The position numbers and the translations under genes were made by a program. From JAEUIX01 sp046156035 (lineage in GTDB: Bacteria > Planctomycetota > Phycisphaerae > Phycisphaerales > UBA1924), in assembly GCA_046156035.1 (NCBI GenBank), contig JBJXEW010000055.1:1-64000 (forward strand): DNA of 64,000 nucleotides, in the 5' to 3' direction. This document shows, in pieces, positions 31,921 through 40,744 of the stretch. The number at the start of each line of letters is the position of its first letter. The first letter of the stretch is position 1. The notes beneath the pieces are model-generated. The model was not told the DNA's origin. It saw only the letters and a program-made list of their open reading frames with translations, and did no database searches.

Positions 31921-33408
31921 ATGACCTCCCGCGTGCTGCTCTCCTCTCTCGCCTTCGCGGCCCTCGTGCTCGCATCGGTCGGCTGCTCGTCCGCGCCCAA
32001 GGAGCCGCCGCTCGACCCACTCAGCGCGGCCAAGAGCGATGCGCTTTCCATCGAAGACCGCAGCGCGAGCCTGGACCGAGTTTGGGCCGAAGCGGGGGGT
32101 TCGCCCGCGGCCCGCGAGGCGCTCAAGTCCGTCGCTTGGATGGCCCGGGCGCCGTCGCCGGTGCGAGTGCACGCGCTCGAACTCATCCTCGCCGACCCTG
32201 CTGATCCGGACGGCGTTGACACACGCAACATGATGCGACTGATGCTGCCCGTGGAGCCCGACATGGGCGTGATCGGCTTCATCTCTCGCACGGCGGCGGA
32301 GCGCCGGTGGACAGACCTGGCCGGGCCGCTGGTGCGCAGTTACTCGCGCAACGTGGCCGCGCCCGCCGACGTGGACCGACCCGAGCGGGCCGCGCTGGTG
32401 GCGCTCTTTCCCGCCGACACCATCGAGCGGATCGTGTTCCGGGTCTTCGCGACGGCGGCGGGCGGCGAAGGCCGCGAACTCGAGCGCGGCGAGAAGGCCC
32501 GCACGGCCGCGTGGGAGTTGCTGAGCCGGTTGGATGTGGACGGCTCGATCCGCGCGTCGCTTCTTGATGGCGAAACCGGTGGCGGGGATGCGCTGCTCGA
32601 AACCCTGCGGGCCGCGCGGCGGGACCTCGGCGCTGTGCCCCTCACGTCGTCCCAACTGGAGTGGCTGCAAACCCTGCGAAACACGGCCGACACCCGCCAC
32701 GGGGCCGAGCGCAAGGCGTGGTGGGCTCAGGCCGCCGCGGCGGTCGCCTCGCTGCGGCCACAGCAGCGCGAGCGGCTGGCGCTGCGACACGCGGAGCCGA
32801 TCCGCTGGGCCTCGGCCAACCGGAGCGAGTGGATGTCTTTGGACCGCGACCAACTGGCCACGCTCATGCGCACACGCCTCGCGGGCCGGCCCAAGGCCGT
32901 GCGCAACATGCGCGACAACGGCATCAGCGACTCGTTCATCGACAACGAAGAGCGCCTCGTGTGGGCCGATGTGCTCACCGTGCTGAGCATCGACGACGCG
33001 ATCCGCCAGCCGGGCGTGGTGAAGCCCCTCTTCACCCAGGCCGAGCAAGACCGGGCCGACACGTCCACCGAGTACGGCGGCATCATCCGCCCCGATGCCG
33101 CGCGGCCGGACACGTTCGCGGCGGTCCTCTATCCGCCGCGGGCCACGCAGCGCACCGGCGACACACGGTTCGTTGCGTCCGATGACCTGCTGGAGGCGGG
33201 GGCCACGGCGCTGGCCCACTACCACTTCCACGTGCAGCGGGTGAACAACGCCGAATATGCGGGGCCCGGTCCCGGCGATATGGACTACGCGTTGGACCAG
33301 GGACGCGCGTGCGTCGTCTTCACCAGCGTCCGGGCGGGCGTTCTGAACGCCAACTACTACCAGCCCGGCCTGAGCGTGAACCTCGGCGAGGTGGCCATCG
33401 TTCCATAG
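31921..33408 (+). CDS. Hypothetical lipoprotein
   Basis: A 495-residue secreted lipoprotein. The signal peptide (residues 1-19, SSLAFAALVLASVGC) ends in a lipobox whose Cys is about residue 20. The mature part is soluble and largely helical up to residue 340, then contains NMRDNGISDSFIDNEERLVW and a beta-rich end (TALAHYHFHVQRVNNAEYAG, GRACVVFTSVRAGVLNANYY). The HYHFH motif and a final beta hairpin could be a small enzyme-like domain, but I recognise no family. The start sits directly after a -10-like box. It is followed by the LysM gene about 160 bases later. Confidence 0.8.
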   Translation: MTSRVLLSSLAFAALVLASVGCSSAPKEPPLDPLSAAKSDALSIEDRSASLDRVWAEAGGSPAAREALKSVAWMARAPSPVRVHALELILADPADPDGVDTRNMMRLMLPVEPDMGVIGFISRTAAERRWTDLAGPLVRSYSRNVAAPADVDRPERAALVALFPADTIERIVFRVFATAAGGEGRELERGEKARTAAWELLSRLDVDGSIRASLLDGETGGGDALLETLRAARRDLGAVPLTSSQLEWLQTLRNTADTRHGAERKAWWAQAAAAVASLRPQQRERLALRHAEPIRWASANRSEWMSLDRDQLATLMRTRLAGRPKAVRNMRDNGISDSFIDNEERLVWADVLTVLSIDDAIRQPGVVKPLFTQAEQDRADTSTEYGGIIRPDAARPDTFAAVLYPPRATQRTGDTRFVASDDLLEAGATALAHYHFHVQRVNNAEYAGPGPGDMDYALDQGRACVVFTSVRAGVLNANYYQPGLSVNLGEVAIVP

Positions 33409-33566
33409 GTGGTTCGCGCACGCTTTGCGCGGTATAACCGGCCGCTGACGGGGCGTTGTCAGCCCGGAGGGCTTGCAAAGTGGACCACGCTCCTGCGCGG
33501 GCCGATGGAGGCGTGTAGACTCATCCGGTCGCCAGGTTGCTCGCCCACGCATCGAGGCCACAGGCC

Positions 33567-34259
33567 ATGGACAACCAACACCGCCGCGTCGTCGGGTTTC
33601 TCGCGCTGCTGCTTGCGGTGTGGATCGGTGTCTACTGGCTGTATACGCCCACGTCGAGCCGCATCACCTGGGGCGAGCGGCCCAGCGACGTGCTGGAGGC
33701 ACCGCCGCTGGTGGCGACGGAGCCGATCGTGGCCCCCGAACCCTCAGCGCGCCAGGCGGTGCAGGAGCCGCGCTTCCGCGCGTACACGGTGCAGAAGGGT
33801 GATGTGAGTTTCGAGGCCGTGGCCCGCCGGTTTGCCGGCGGCGGCAGCGTGCCCGCGTTCGCGGAGGCCATCAGCCGCGCCAACCCGCTGGTGACACCCG
33901 ACCGGCTGATCGTGGGGCGCACGAAACTGCGGATCCCCGAAGACCCGTCGAACACGCAGGGTCGGATCGTGGCGATCAACCCGGATGGCACGCCGGATGT
34001 GCCCGCGGCGCGGCCCGTGTACGGCGGTGTCGGCGCGCTGCCCGCGACGAGCGCGGATGTGCAGCCCAAGGCGGGCGCGCAGGCCGCGCCGAGGGAGTAT
34101 GTGGTGCAACCGGGCGACACGCTCAGCGGCATCGCCAAGAAGATGTACGGGCGTGTGGCCTTGTGGCCGATCATCGCCAAGGCGAACGGGATGGACGAGG
34201 CCAGCCGCCTGAAGCCGGGCATGAAGTTGAAGGTGCCGGCCGAACCCAAAGGCGATTGA
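33567..34259 (+). CDS. Membrane-anchored protein with two LysM domains
   Basis: A 230-residue protein with one N-terminal helix (residues 7-24, VVGFLALLLAVWIGVYWLY), a Pro-rich spacer and two LysM-type modules. The first, at about 72-125, reads YTVQKGDVSFEAVARRF; the second, at about 178-225, reads YVVQPGDTLSGIAKKMYG and ends in PGMKLKVPA. LysM binds N-acetylglucosamine polymers such as peptidoglycan. The protein would be held by the inner membrane and reach the wall. No catalytic domain is present, so a scaffold or tether role is likely. Confidence 0.88.
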   Translation: MDNQHRRVVGFLALLLAVWIGVYWLYTPTSSRITWGERPSDVLEAPPLVATEPIVAPEPSARQAVQEPRFRAYTVQKGDVSFEAVARRFAGGGSVPAFAEAISRANPLVTPDRLIVGRTKLRIPEDPSNTQGRIVAINPDGTPDVPAARPVYGGVGALPATSADVQPKAGAQAAPREYVVQPGDTLSGIAKKMYGRVALWPIIAKANGMDEASRLKPGMKLKVPAEPKGD

Positions 34260-34342
34260 TCGCCCTACATTCGTGCGGTGCCGGAAGCGTGCAAGCGTGC
34301 TGCTCCGGATGGTCGCTGTGCCGGTGTGCTTGGAGTTCACGA

Positions 34343-35323
34343 GTGTCCAAGGTCAAACGCATTCTTGTCACCGGCGGAGCCGGGTTCCTCGGTTCGCACA
34401 TCTGCGATCGCCTCGTGGCCCAGGGGCACGACGTCATCTGCCTTGACAACCTCTTCACCAGCCAGAAGAGCAACATCATGCACCTGCTGGGGCGGCCGAA
34501 CTTCGAGTTCATCCGGCACGACGTGACGCACCCGATCCACCTTGAGGTGGACGAGATCTACAACGCCGCCTGCCCCGCGGCACCGGGGCACTACCAGTAC
34601 AACCCGATCAAGACGATGAAGACGAGCGTGCTGGGGGCGATCAACATCCTGGGCATGGCCAAGCGATGCCGCGCCAAGGTGCTGCAGTTTTCGACGAGCG
34701 AGGTGTACGGCGACCCGACGGAGCACCCGCAGACTGAGAGTTACCGCGGCAACGTGAACCCGATCGGCATCCGCGCCTGCTACGACGAGGGCAAGCGGGC
34801 AGCCGAGACGCTCTTCTTTGACTACCACCGCATGAACAAGGTGAACATCCGCGTGGTGCGGATCTTCAACACCTACGGCCCGCGCATGCACCCCTTCGAC
34901 GGGCGAGTGGTCTCGAACTTCATCCGCCAGGCGCTCTTGAACGAGGACATCACGGTCTTCGGCGAGGGCGTGCAGTCTCGGGCCTTCTGCTACGTGGACG
35001 ATCTGGTGGAGGTCATCATCCGCATGATGAACGGGCCGGACGATTTTCAGGGCCCGGTCAACATCGGCAACCCCAACGAGTTCACGATCAAGCAACTGGC
35101 GGAGATGGTCCTGCAACTCTCGGGCAGCAAGGGCCGCCTGGTGCAGAAGCCGATGCCCGCCGACGACCCGAGCCAGCGCCGGCCGGACATCACCTTGGCC
35201 CGGACAAAACTCGGCTGGGAGCCGAAGGTGCAACTCAAAGAGGGCCTGACGCGCACGATCGACTATTTCCGCACGATCATGCCCAAACTCGACGAGTTCC
35301 GCGCCCCCACGCCCAACTTCTGA
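34343..35323 (+). CDS. NAD-dependent sugar epimerase, UDP-xylose synthase-like
   Basis: A 326-residue extended short-chain dehydrogenase. ILVTGGAGFLGSHICDRL binds NAD. STSEVYGDPTEHPQ, CYDEGKRAAETLFFDY (catalytic Tyr and Lys) and RIFNTYGPRMHPFDGRVVSN follow. AACPAAPGHYQYNPIKTMKT matches the LACPASPxHY signature of UDP-glucuronate decarboxylase (UXS), so UDP-xylose formation is the best guess. It would feed extracellular polysaccharide or LPS. The GTG start at 34343 has GGAG seven bases upstream. Confidence 0.9.
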   Translation: MSKVKRILVTGGAGFLGSHICDRLVAQGHDVICLDNLFTSQKSNIMHLLGRPNFEFIRHDVTHPIHLEVDEIYNAACPAAPGHYQYNPIKTMKTSVLGAINILGMAKRCRAKVLQFSTSEVYGDPTEHPQTESYRGNVNPIGIRACYDEGKRAAETLFFDYHRMNKVNIRVVRIFNTYGPRMHPFDGRVVSNFIRQALLNEDITVFGEGVQSRAFCYVDDLVEVIIRMMNGPDDFQGPVNIGNPNEFTIKQLAEMVLQLSGSKGRLVQKPMPADDPSQRRPDITLARTKLGWEPKVQLKEGLTRTIDYFRTIMPKLDEFRAPTPNF

Positions 35324-35332
35324 CCGTGGCCC

Positions 35333-36205
35333 TCATTCGCCGGGGATGTACGAAACCACACCCTCCCACGGGCTGCTCGCCGTGGCGTACAGCCGCTTGG
35401 GGATGCGACCGGCCAGGTACGAATCCCTTCCAGCCTCGCACGCCAGGCGCATCGCCCGCGCCATGCGCACCGGGTCTTTCGCGTGCGCAATCGCGGTGTT
35501 GAGCAGCACGCCGTCGAAGCCAATCTCCATGGCCCCGGCCACGTCGCTTGCGCACCCGACGCCCGCGTCCACGATCACGGGATATGTCGGGTCGCCGCCC
35601 TTGAGCAGTTCCAGGCAGAGCACCAGGTTGTTGCGGTTCAGCACCCCCTGGCCCGAGCCGATGGGCGAACCCGCGGGCATCACCGCCGCGGCACCGGCCT
35701 CCTTGATGCGCAGCGCGGCGATCGGGTCGTCGCTGGTGTAGGCGAGGACGGCGAAGCCTTCCTTGGTCAGTGTGCGCGTCGCTTCAACCGTGCCCATCGG
35801 GTCGGGCAGGAGCGTCTTCTTGTCGCCCAGCACTTCGAGTTTCACCCAGCCTGCGCCCGGGTTGCCGAGTTGCTCGAGCAGTTCGCGGCCAAGGCGGGCG
35901 ACACGTACGGCGTCGTGCGCCGTGAAACACCCGGCGGTGTTGGGCAGGATCGTGTAGCGGGAGAGGTCGATGGCCTCCAGCAGCGACTGGCCCTTTTCGT
36001 TGTACAGCCGCTCGCGGCGGACGGCCACGGTGATGACGGTTGCGCCGGACGCATCGAGAGAGCGTGCCATGGCTTCGGCGCTCGCGTACTTGCCCGTGCC
36101 GACAATCAGGCGAGAAGCAAGCGTGCGCCCCGAGATCACCAGCGGCAGGTCGGCGGGTGTGGGTGAGGCTTTGGGCTCGACACTCGCGAGGGGCGGGGCG
36201 TTCAT
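35333..36205 (-). CDS. thiG: Thiazole synthase
   Basis: A 290-residue TIM-barrel enzyme that makes the thiazole phosphate of thiamine from DXP, dehydroglycine and ThiS thiocarboxylate. SRLIVGTGKYASAEAM carries the imine-forming lysine region; WVKLEVLGDKKTLLPDP, AAAVMPAGSPIGSGQGV and DAGVGCASDVAGAMEIGFDG are conserved. About 30 N-terminal residues (NAPPLASVEPKASPTPADL) exceed the usual 255. No thiS, thiF, thiH or thiO is adjacent, and no TPP riboswitch consensus is seen upstream. It is divergent from the MlaE gene. Confidence 0.96.
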   Translation of the reverse strand: MNAPPLASVEPKASPTPADLPLVISGRTLASRLIVGTGKYASAEAMARSLDASGATVITVAVRRERLYNEKGQSLLEAIDLSRYTILPNTAGCFTAHDAVRVARLGRELLEQLGNPGAGWVKLEVLGDKKTLLPDPMGTVEATRTLTKEGFAVLAYTSDDPIAALRIKEAGAAAVMPAGSPIGSGQGVLNRNNLVLCLELLKGGDPTYPVIVDAGVGCASDVAGAMEIGFDGVLLNTAIAHAKDPVRMARAMRLACEAGRDSYLAGRIPKRLYATASSPWEGVVSYIPGE

Positions 36206-36307
36206 GCGGCATTGTTGCACGCTGGAGGCGGCGCAAGGGTGCCGGGCCCGGAAGGCCGGGCGCGTGTGCACGGCCCCACCCTCCGCACGCGGCCGCCGGC
36301 TTTGTGC

Positions 36308-36313
36308 TAGCCT
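36308..36313 (+). promoter_or_regulatory. -10-like TAGCCT box next to a start codon
   Basis: TAGCCT ends six bases before ATG 36320 of the MlaE gene, and no ribosome site is present. Confidence 0.35.
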
Positions 36314-36319
36314 GTGTGC

Positions 36320-37165
36320 ATGGCCGAGCGCGACAGCCCGAACCCGTCCGAGCCCGGCATCGCCCGCGCGGCGGTGGAACGTGCCGGAGCCAAGGCGATC
36401 GACACGACCGAGCACATCGGCTCGGTCGTGCTGTTGATGGGCGAGGTGGGAAACTGGATCGTGCGGCGGTTCACCCAGAGGAAGGTCCGCCTGGGCCGCC
36501 CCGCCATCGCCACGCAGGTGGTGCGCGTGGGCGTTCGTTCGATCGGCATCATCGCGCTGGTCTCGGGCGCGGTGGGCATGATCCTCGTCCTGCAGATGGC
36601 CCCACCGCTGGATGAGTTCGGTCGCAAAGACCTTGTCGCCAACATCGTGGGCGTCGCCGTCTTGCGAGAGTTGGGCCCGCTGATCGCGTCCATCGTGCTC
36701 ACCGGCTTTGCCGGGGCCGCCATCGCGGCCGAGATCGGCACGATGGTGGTGGGTGAAGAGATCGAGGCGCTGGAGGCCCACGCCCTCAACCCCGTGCGAT
36801 TTCTTGTTGTGCCGCGGGTGTTTGCCGCCGTGGTCTCCATGACCGCTCTGGCCGTGCTCGCCAACCTCACGGCCGTCACCGCGGGCCTGGGCATGGCCGT
36901 GATCGGCCTGGACATCGGCTTTCAGACCTACGTGGACAACCTGCTCGATCAGGTCAAACTGGTGGATTTCCTCACCGGCATCGGCAAGTCCACGGTGTTC
37001 GGCCTGCTCATCGGCTCCATCGCGTGCACCAACGGCCTCAAGGTCACGGGCGGCGCGGCCGGCGTCGGCAAGGCCACCACCGACACCGTTGTGCAGTCCG
37101 TGGTGGCCATCATCATCGCCGACCTGATCTTCACGGCCGTGTTCTTCGCCCTCAAACTCACGTGA
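36320..37165 (+). CDS. MlaE-type ABC transporter permease
   Basis: A 281-residue MlaE/YrbE permease. A 45-residue cytoplasmic head and an amphipathic helix precede five or so membrane segments. VAVLRELGPLIASIVLTGFA, AAIAAEIGTMVVGEEIEALE and VPRVFAAVVSMTALAVLANL are the family core. These permeases move phospholipids (Mla) or related lipids between membranes together with an MlaF ATPase and an MCE-domain MlaD. Neither partner is adjacent: ridA follows on the other strand. Confidence 0.93.
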   Translation: MAERDSPNPSEPGIARAAVERAGAKAIDTTEHIGSVVLLMGEVGNWIVRRFTQRKVRLGRPAIATQVVRVGVRSIGIIALVSGAVGMILVLQMAPPLDEFGRKDLVANIVGVAVLRELGPLIASIVLTGFAGAAIAAEIGTMVVGEEIEALEAHALNPVRFLVVPRVFAAVVSMTALAVLANLTAVTAGLGMAVIGLDIGFQTYVDNLLDQVKLVDFLTGIGKSTVFGLLIGSIACTNGLKVTGGAAGVGKATTDTVVQSVVAIIIADLIFTAVFFALKLT

Positions 37166-37229
37166 GGGCGTGCTCGCCACCGCCACAAGCCGCGTAGCCC
37201 CCACAGATTTGGTGCCGCGCGGCCCACAC

Positions 37230-37706
37230 TCAATCGTGCGCACACTCGCTGCGCACCTCGAACAGGAACTCAACCTCGACCGGGGCCCCCAGCGGCAGCG
37301 ATGGAGCGCCCACCGCCGCGCGTGCGTGCTTGCCGGCATCGCCGAAGATGCTCACGAGCAGGTCGCTCGCACCGTTGGCCACCTTGGGGTGCTCCGTGAA
37401 TCCTGCATCGCACGCCACGAACACCCCCAAGCGGACGACGGTGGCGATGCGGTCAAGCGAGCCCAGCGCGGCCTTGGCCGCGGCCAGCGCGTTGAGCACG
37501 CACTGGTGGGCGCATTGCTGCGCTTGTTCCAGGGTCACCCCGCTGGGTACGCTCCCGGTGTGGATCAGTTTCCCCTCTCTGCTGGGAATCTGCCCGGAGA
37601 TGTAGAGGAGGTTGCCGACCAGGCGCGTGGGGATGTACGCGGCGACGGGCTTGGCGGGCTCGGGGAGGGTCAGGCCCAGTTCGGCGAGGCGCTTGTCGAT
37701 GGTCAT
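37230..37706 (-). CDS. ridA: RidA/YjgF family enamine-imine deaminase
   Basis: A 158-residue RidA-family protein. VGNLLYISGQIPSREGKLIH, AHQCVLNALAAAKAALGSLD, VVRLGVFVACDAGF and ARAAVGAPSLPLGAPVEVEF trace the fold. The Arg in HARAAVG is at the position that binds the substrate carboxylate in active members. RidA clears reactive 2-aminoacrylate. The protein is somewhat longer than archetypal RidA (about 128) and closer to the YjgF subfamily with an N-terminal helix. The ATG at 37706 has a GGA-type site. Confidence 0.92.
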   Translation of the reverse strand: MTIDKRLAELGLTLPEPAKPVAAYIPTRLVGNLLYISGQIPSREGKLIHTGSVPSGVTLEQAQQCAHQCVLNALAAAKAALGSLDRIATVVRLGVFVACDAGFTEHPKVANGASDLLVSIFGDAGKHARAAVGAPSLPLGAPVEVEFLFEVRSECAHD

Positions 37707-37801
37707 GGGGGATCCGTTCGGAAGGAGTGCGGTGGTCAGGGGGCCGGGGCACTGACGATAGCGGTTTCATGAATTTCGCGCCCGCGTGGAACCAGCCCAG
37801 G

Positions 37802-37829
37802 TTGACGTGCGAACCGGATGGGGTACTGT
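37802..37829 (+). promoter_or_regulatory. Sigma-70 promoter of the pseudopilin gene
   Basis: TTGACG (37802-37807), 16 bases, TACTGT (37824-37829). A transcript start near 37836 gives a leader of about 394 nt before ATG 38230. Confidence 0.5.
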
Positions 37830-37835
37830 TCCTTG

Positions 37836-38229
37836 GCTGACGGCCCTCTGCGCGTATTGCTTATTTGGGCCTGCTCTGATTGGCGATCTTCGCGTCGCCG
37901 ACTTTTACCGACCCGTTCAGGGTCGCCGCCAGCCGACAACCTGAGGCCCCGATCGGCGAAGCCGGGCATGTGTCCCGCGCGGGTGTTCCCGCTTTTCGCT
38001 GGTCGCTGCGGCCGCTTGCTGGCGACCCCTTGTGGGTGGTTTTCCACATCATCAAGGAATCGGTGCTTTGCACCCGGGGCAAACCCTTGCGTGCAACGGC
38101 CGTGGTGTCGCTCAGCGGGCGCTGGTGCGGTTTTCGGCGGTCTGAGCGTTTCAGACTGCTTATTTCAATCGTGGCCGGGGTGCGGGCGTGGAATCGCCCG
38201 GCTTTCGGTCGGTCCTCAAGGAGTTTCGT
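37836..38229 (+). other. Long structured leader upstream of the pseudopilin gene
   Basis: No supportable protein gene lies between 37707 and 38229. The stretch has several perfect hairpins: CGACCC/GGGTCG (37909-37925), GGTCGC/GCGACC (38001-38027), GGTGC/GCACC (38063-38076), GTCTGA/TCAGAC (38140-38156) and CGGGCG/CGCCCG (38183-38200). The nonamer TGCTTATTT occurs twice (near 37858 and 38157). A structured 5' UTR or an upstream small RNA are both possible. Confidence 0.5.
38183..38223 (+). promoter_or_regulatory. Candidate CsrA-binding hairpin and ribosome site
   Basis: A six-base-pair stem (CGGGCG/CGCCCG, 38183-38200) shows TGGAAT in its loop, with GGA exposed. Twenty bases on, the ribosome site AAGGAG (38218-38223) holds a second GGA. 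Paired GGA sites of this kind, one in a loop and one at the Shine-Dalgarno, are the usual CsrA target layout. Confidence 0.45.
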
Positions 38230-39321
38230 ATGAAGCGTGCATTTACGCTGATCGAGCTGCTGGTGGTTATCGCCATCATCGCGCTGCTCGTGGGCATCCT
38301 TCTTCCCGCCCTGGGCAAGGCCCGCGCCAGCGCCCGGCAGATCAAGGACGGCACCCAGGTCCGCAACATTGTCCAGGCCATGATGACCTGGGCCCAGAAC
38401 AACCGCGAGCAGTACCCGCTGCCCAGCGTGCTGGACCGTGCCGACCTCACCGTCAAATCGGCCGGCCCCGGCCAGGAGGAGCACAAGAACAACACCGGCA
38501 ACATCCTGTCGATCCTGATCTGGAACGGCGCGATCTCCGCCGAACTCTGCGTGAGCCCGGCCGAGTCCAACGGCAACATCAAGGTCTACTCCGAGTACGA
38601 GAGCACGCAGCCCACCATGGTGTCGGCTGCCAAGAGCGGCGCGACCGATCCCAAGGGTGCCCTGTGGGACCCGGGCATGGCGGGCGCCCCGCTTGAGCAC
38701 AGTTCGGTCACGAAGTATCGCGACAAGACGAGCGCGGCGAAAACCGGCAGCAACTCGTACGCCCACACGTTCCTGTGGGGCGCACGTCGCAACCGCTGGA
38801 CCAACTCCTTCTCGACCACGGAGGCCATCCTGGGCAACCGCGGCCCCGTCTGGCAGCAGGGCACAACGACCGGCACTTCCTGGAAGGCGGAGGGCTGGCG
38901 CCTCATCCCGGCGACCGACACAACCAACGGCGCGTTCGGCGAGCAGAGCCAGAGTTTGCTCATCCACGGCTCGCGTAACACCTGGGAGGGCAACATCGCC
39001 TACAACGACGGCCACGTGAACTTCGAGACCAGGCCCGACCCGGGTGAAGTCACGTACCGTCGTTCGATCACGGGCACGATGGGCCCCAACAACCCGGGCA
39101 CTCCCGCGGACAACCTCTTCATGGAGGAGTTTGATGACGCGAGCGCACCGTCAACCAACATCGGTCCGGTCTTCGGCGGCACGCAAGCCATCCGTGTCAA
39201 CGCCCAGAACCAGTTGCTGGGGGTCATCAGTGGCATGACCGGCGCCACGACCAACGGCGTTGAGGGTCTGACATTCACCGGCAATCCCGCGCTGGCGGGT
39301 TGCGTTGGCTGGCACGACTGA
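38230..39321 (+). CDS. Type II secretion / pseudopilin-like protein with DGHV end
   Basis: A 363-residue protein with a class III signal: MKRAFTLIELLVVIAIIALL, where cleavage would follow a short basic leader and the Glu of TLIELL is the usual +5 residue. The remainder is exported. NIAYNDGHVNFETRPDPGEV near residue 255 matches the DGHVxF end motif of planctomycete DUF1559-type pseudopilins. This family is expanded in Planctomycetota, where individual roles are mostly unknown. AAGGAG lies seven bases before the ATG. A terminator follows at 39366. Confidence 0.9.
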   Translation: MKRAFTLIELLVVIAIIALLVGILLPALGKARASARQIKDGTQVRNIVQAMMTWAQNNREQYPLPSVLDRADLTVKSAGPGQEEHKNNTGNILSILIWNGAISAELCVSPAESNGNIKVYSEYESTQPTMVSAAKSGATDPKGALWDPGMAGAPLEHSSVTKYRDKTSAAKTGSNSYAHTFLWGARRNRWTNSFSTTEAILGNRGPVWQQGTTTGTSWKAEGWRLIPATDTTNGAFGEQSQSLLIHGSRNTWEGNIAYNDGHVNFETRPDPGEVTYRRSITGTMGPNNPGTPADNLFMEEFDDASAPSTNIGPVFGGTQAIRVNAQNQLLGVISGMTGATTNGVEGLTFTGNPALAGCVGWHD

Positions 39322-39365
39322 TCGTGCCGCGGCCGGACTCCTGCACCCGGATACATGATCCGAAA

Positions 39366-39394
39366 GAGGCCCCCCACCCGGGGGGCCTCTTTTT
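39366..39394 (+). terminator. Rho-independent terminator after the pseudopilin gene
   Basis: A perfect 10-bp stem, GAGGCCCCCC/GGGGGGCCTC with a four-base ACCC loop, is followed by five T. Confidence 0.93.
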
Positions 39395-39583
39395 CATTGC
39401 GCTCCCTGGGGGGGTGCCCTTGTGCCGCGAAGGGGTCGGGTGCGCGTGGGTCCCGCACGCCCGGACGGGCAGGGGGTGGGGCCATGTTTTTCCTGAAATC
39501 TCGCGCCCTCCCCTCCCAACAACCCTTCGTCCGGCCACGTTTCCAGCCACCACGCACCCGGCCGGCTTGTTAAGGAGCAGACC

Positions 39584-40579
39584 ATGTTCGGCCTCACCCG
39601 CACGATCGTCCGCGTTGGAGTCATCGGCGCCCTGGCCACGGGCGGCCTGGCGATGATCGCCGGGCCCGAGCGTGTCGGGGCCTTGTTCAGCCAGGCGCGC
39701 AACTGCGTGACCGACAAGATCGACAAGGCCATCACCGACCCCGTCGCCCTGCGGGCCCAACTCCGCGAACTCGAGGCCAGTTACCCGCGCCGCATCGAGC
39801 AGGCGGAAAACGACCTCCGCGAGGTGCGCGGCCAGATGGCCCAACTCAACCGTGAGTCCAACGTCTCCGAGATGGTCGTGGAGATGGCCGCCCGAGACCT
39901 GGAGAGCCTCCAGACGCTCATCACGCAGGCCGAGTCGGCCCGCGGCACCGTGACGAACGTGTCGCTGGGTGATTCGGAGCCGCGCCGCATTGAGATTGTG
40001 TTCAACGACCATCGCCTCTCCATCGACAACGCGTACGTCCGTTCGGCGGAGATCACCAACACCCGCACGGCGCACATGGCCCGGGCCGGAGACATCCAGC
40101 GCGACTTGGGCTACCTCACCAAGCAGGAGGGCCGCCTGGGCTCTCTGGTGAGCAAACTCAAGGGTGAGCAGTCTGAGTTCCAGGTGCAACTGTGGCAACT
40201 GGACCGCCAGGTGGATTCCATCGCCCGCAACGACCGCATGATCGACATCCTCGCCAAGCGTCAGCAGAGCATCGAGGAGCAGAGCCGCTACAAGGCCGCG
40301 AGCCTCGACCACCTGCAGACCAAAGTGGCGGACATCCGGGCCAAGCAGGAGGCCGAACTCGCCTCGCTCGCGGCCGGGCAGGAGCGGAGCGACTACGAGC
40401 ACAAGGCCAAGATGGCCATCGACGCGGCCAACGCCCGCGCGAGTTTGCAGGACGCGGCCCGGATCAAGCAGGGCAAGAAGGACCAGGTGATCGAGATCCG
40501 CGCTCTGCCCACAACCGCTCCGGCTGCGCCGACACGCAGCGAGCCGACCAAGTCGGTGAACGCGTCGCCGGTGGGGTGA
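39584..40579 (+). CDS. Coiled-coil protein with N-terminal hydrophobic segment
   Basis: A 331-residue protein. Residues 8-27 (IVRVGVIGALATGGLAMIAG) are a signal or anchor, and from about 55 to 310 it is almost entirely predicted coiled coil (RIEQAENDLREVRGQMAQLN, RQQSIEEQSRYKAASLDHLQ). A short globular piece (SEPRRIEIVFNDHRLSIDNA) breaks the coil near residue 130. It ends in a Pro/Thr-rich tail. No family is recognised; a PspA/phage-shock-like or periplasmic scaffolding role is conceivable. GGAG precedes the ATG, and a terminator follows. Confidence 0.82.
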   Translation: MFGLTRTIVRVGVIGALATGGLAMIAGPERVGALFSQARNCVTDKIDKAITDPVALRAQLRELEASYPRRIEQAENDLREVRGQMAQLNRESNVSEMVVEMAARDLESLQTLITQAESARGTVTNVSLGDSEPRRIEIVFNDHRLSIDNAYVRSAEITNTRTAHMARAGDIQRDLGYLTKQEGRLGSLVSKLKGEQSEFQVQLWQLDRQVDSIARNDRMIDILAKRQQSIEEQSRYKAASLDHLQTKVADIRAKQEAELASLAAGQERSDYEHKAKMAIDAANARASLQDAARIKQGKKDQVIEIRALPTTAPAAPTRSEPTKSVNASPVG

Positions 40580-40645
40580 AGTGAAAGGCGCGGAGGCACG
40601 AAGGGAAGGCGGACAGGATGTCCGCCCCACCAAAGGAAGACCCAG

Positions 40646-40675
40646 AGGCCCGCCCCACAGGGGACGGGCCTTTTT
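40646..40675 (+). terminator. Rho-independent terminator after the coiled-coil gene
   Basis: An 11-bp stem (AGGCCCGCCCC paired to GGGGACGGGCCT with one bulged A), then TTTTT. Confidence 0.9.
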
Positions 40676-40733
40676 CATTTGCCAGTCCGCCACTTCGTCA
40701 CTTCGTCCCTCCGTCACTTCCCGGGTCCCTCCC

Positions 40734-40739
40734 TACCAT
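40734..40739 (+). promoter_or_regulatory. -10-like TACCAT box before ispH
   Basis: TACCAT ends five bases before ATG 40745, with no ribosome site, matching the arrangement at 31831 and 31910. Confidence 0.4.
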
Positions 40740-40744
40740 CAGCC

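Noticed and set aside
36206..36319. A TPP riboswitch upstream of thiG
   Set aside because: The CTGAGA and following conserved boxes are absent in the 114-base gap.
37736..38047. A 103-codon minus-strand frame in the pseudopilin leader
   Set aside because: There is no ribosome site, the composition is Arg/Gly/Pro-rich, and it overlaps a promoter and several perfect hairpins read on the plus strand.
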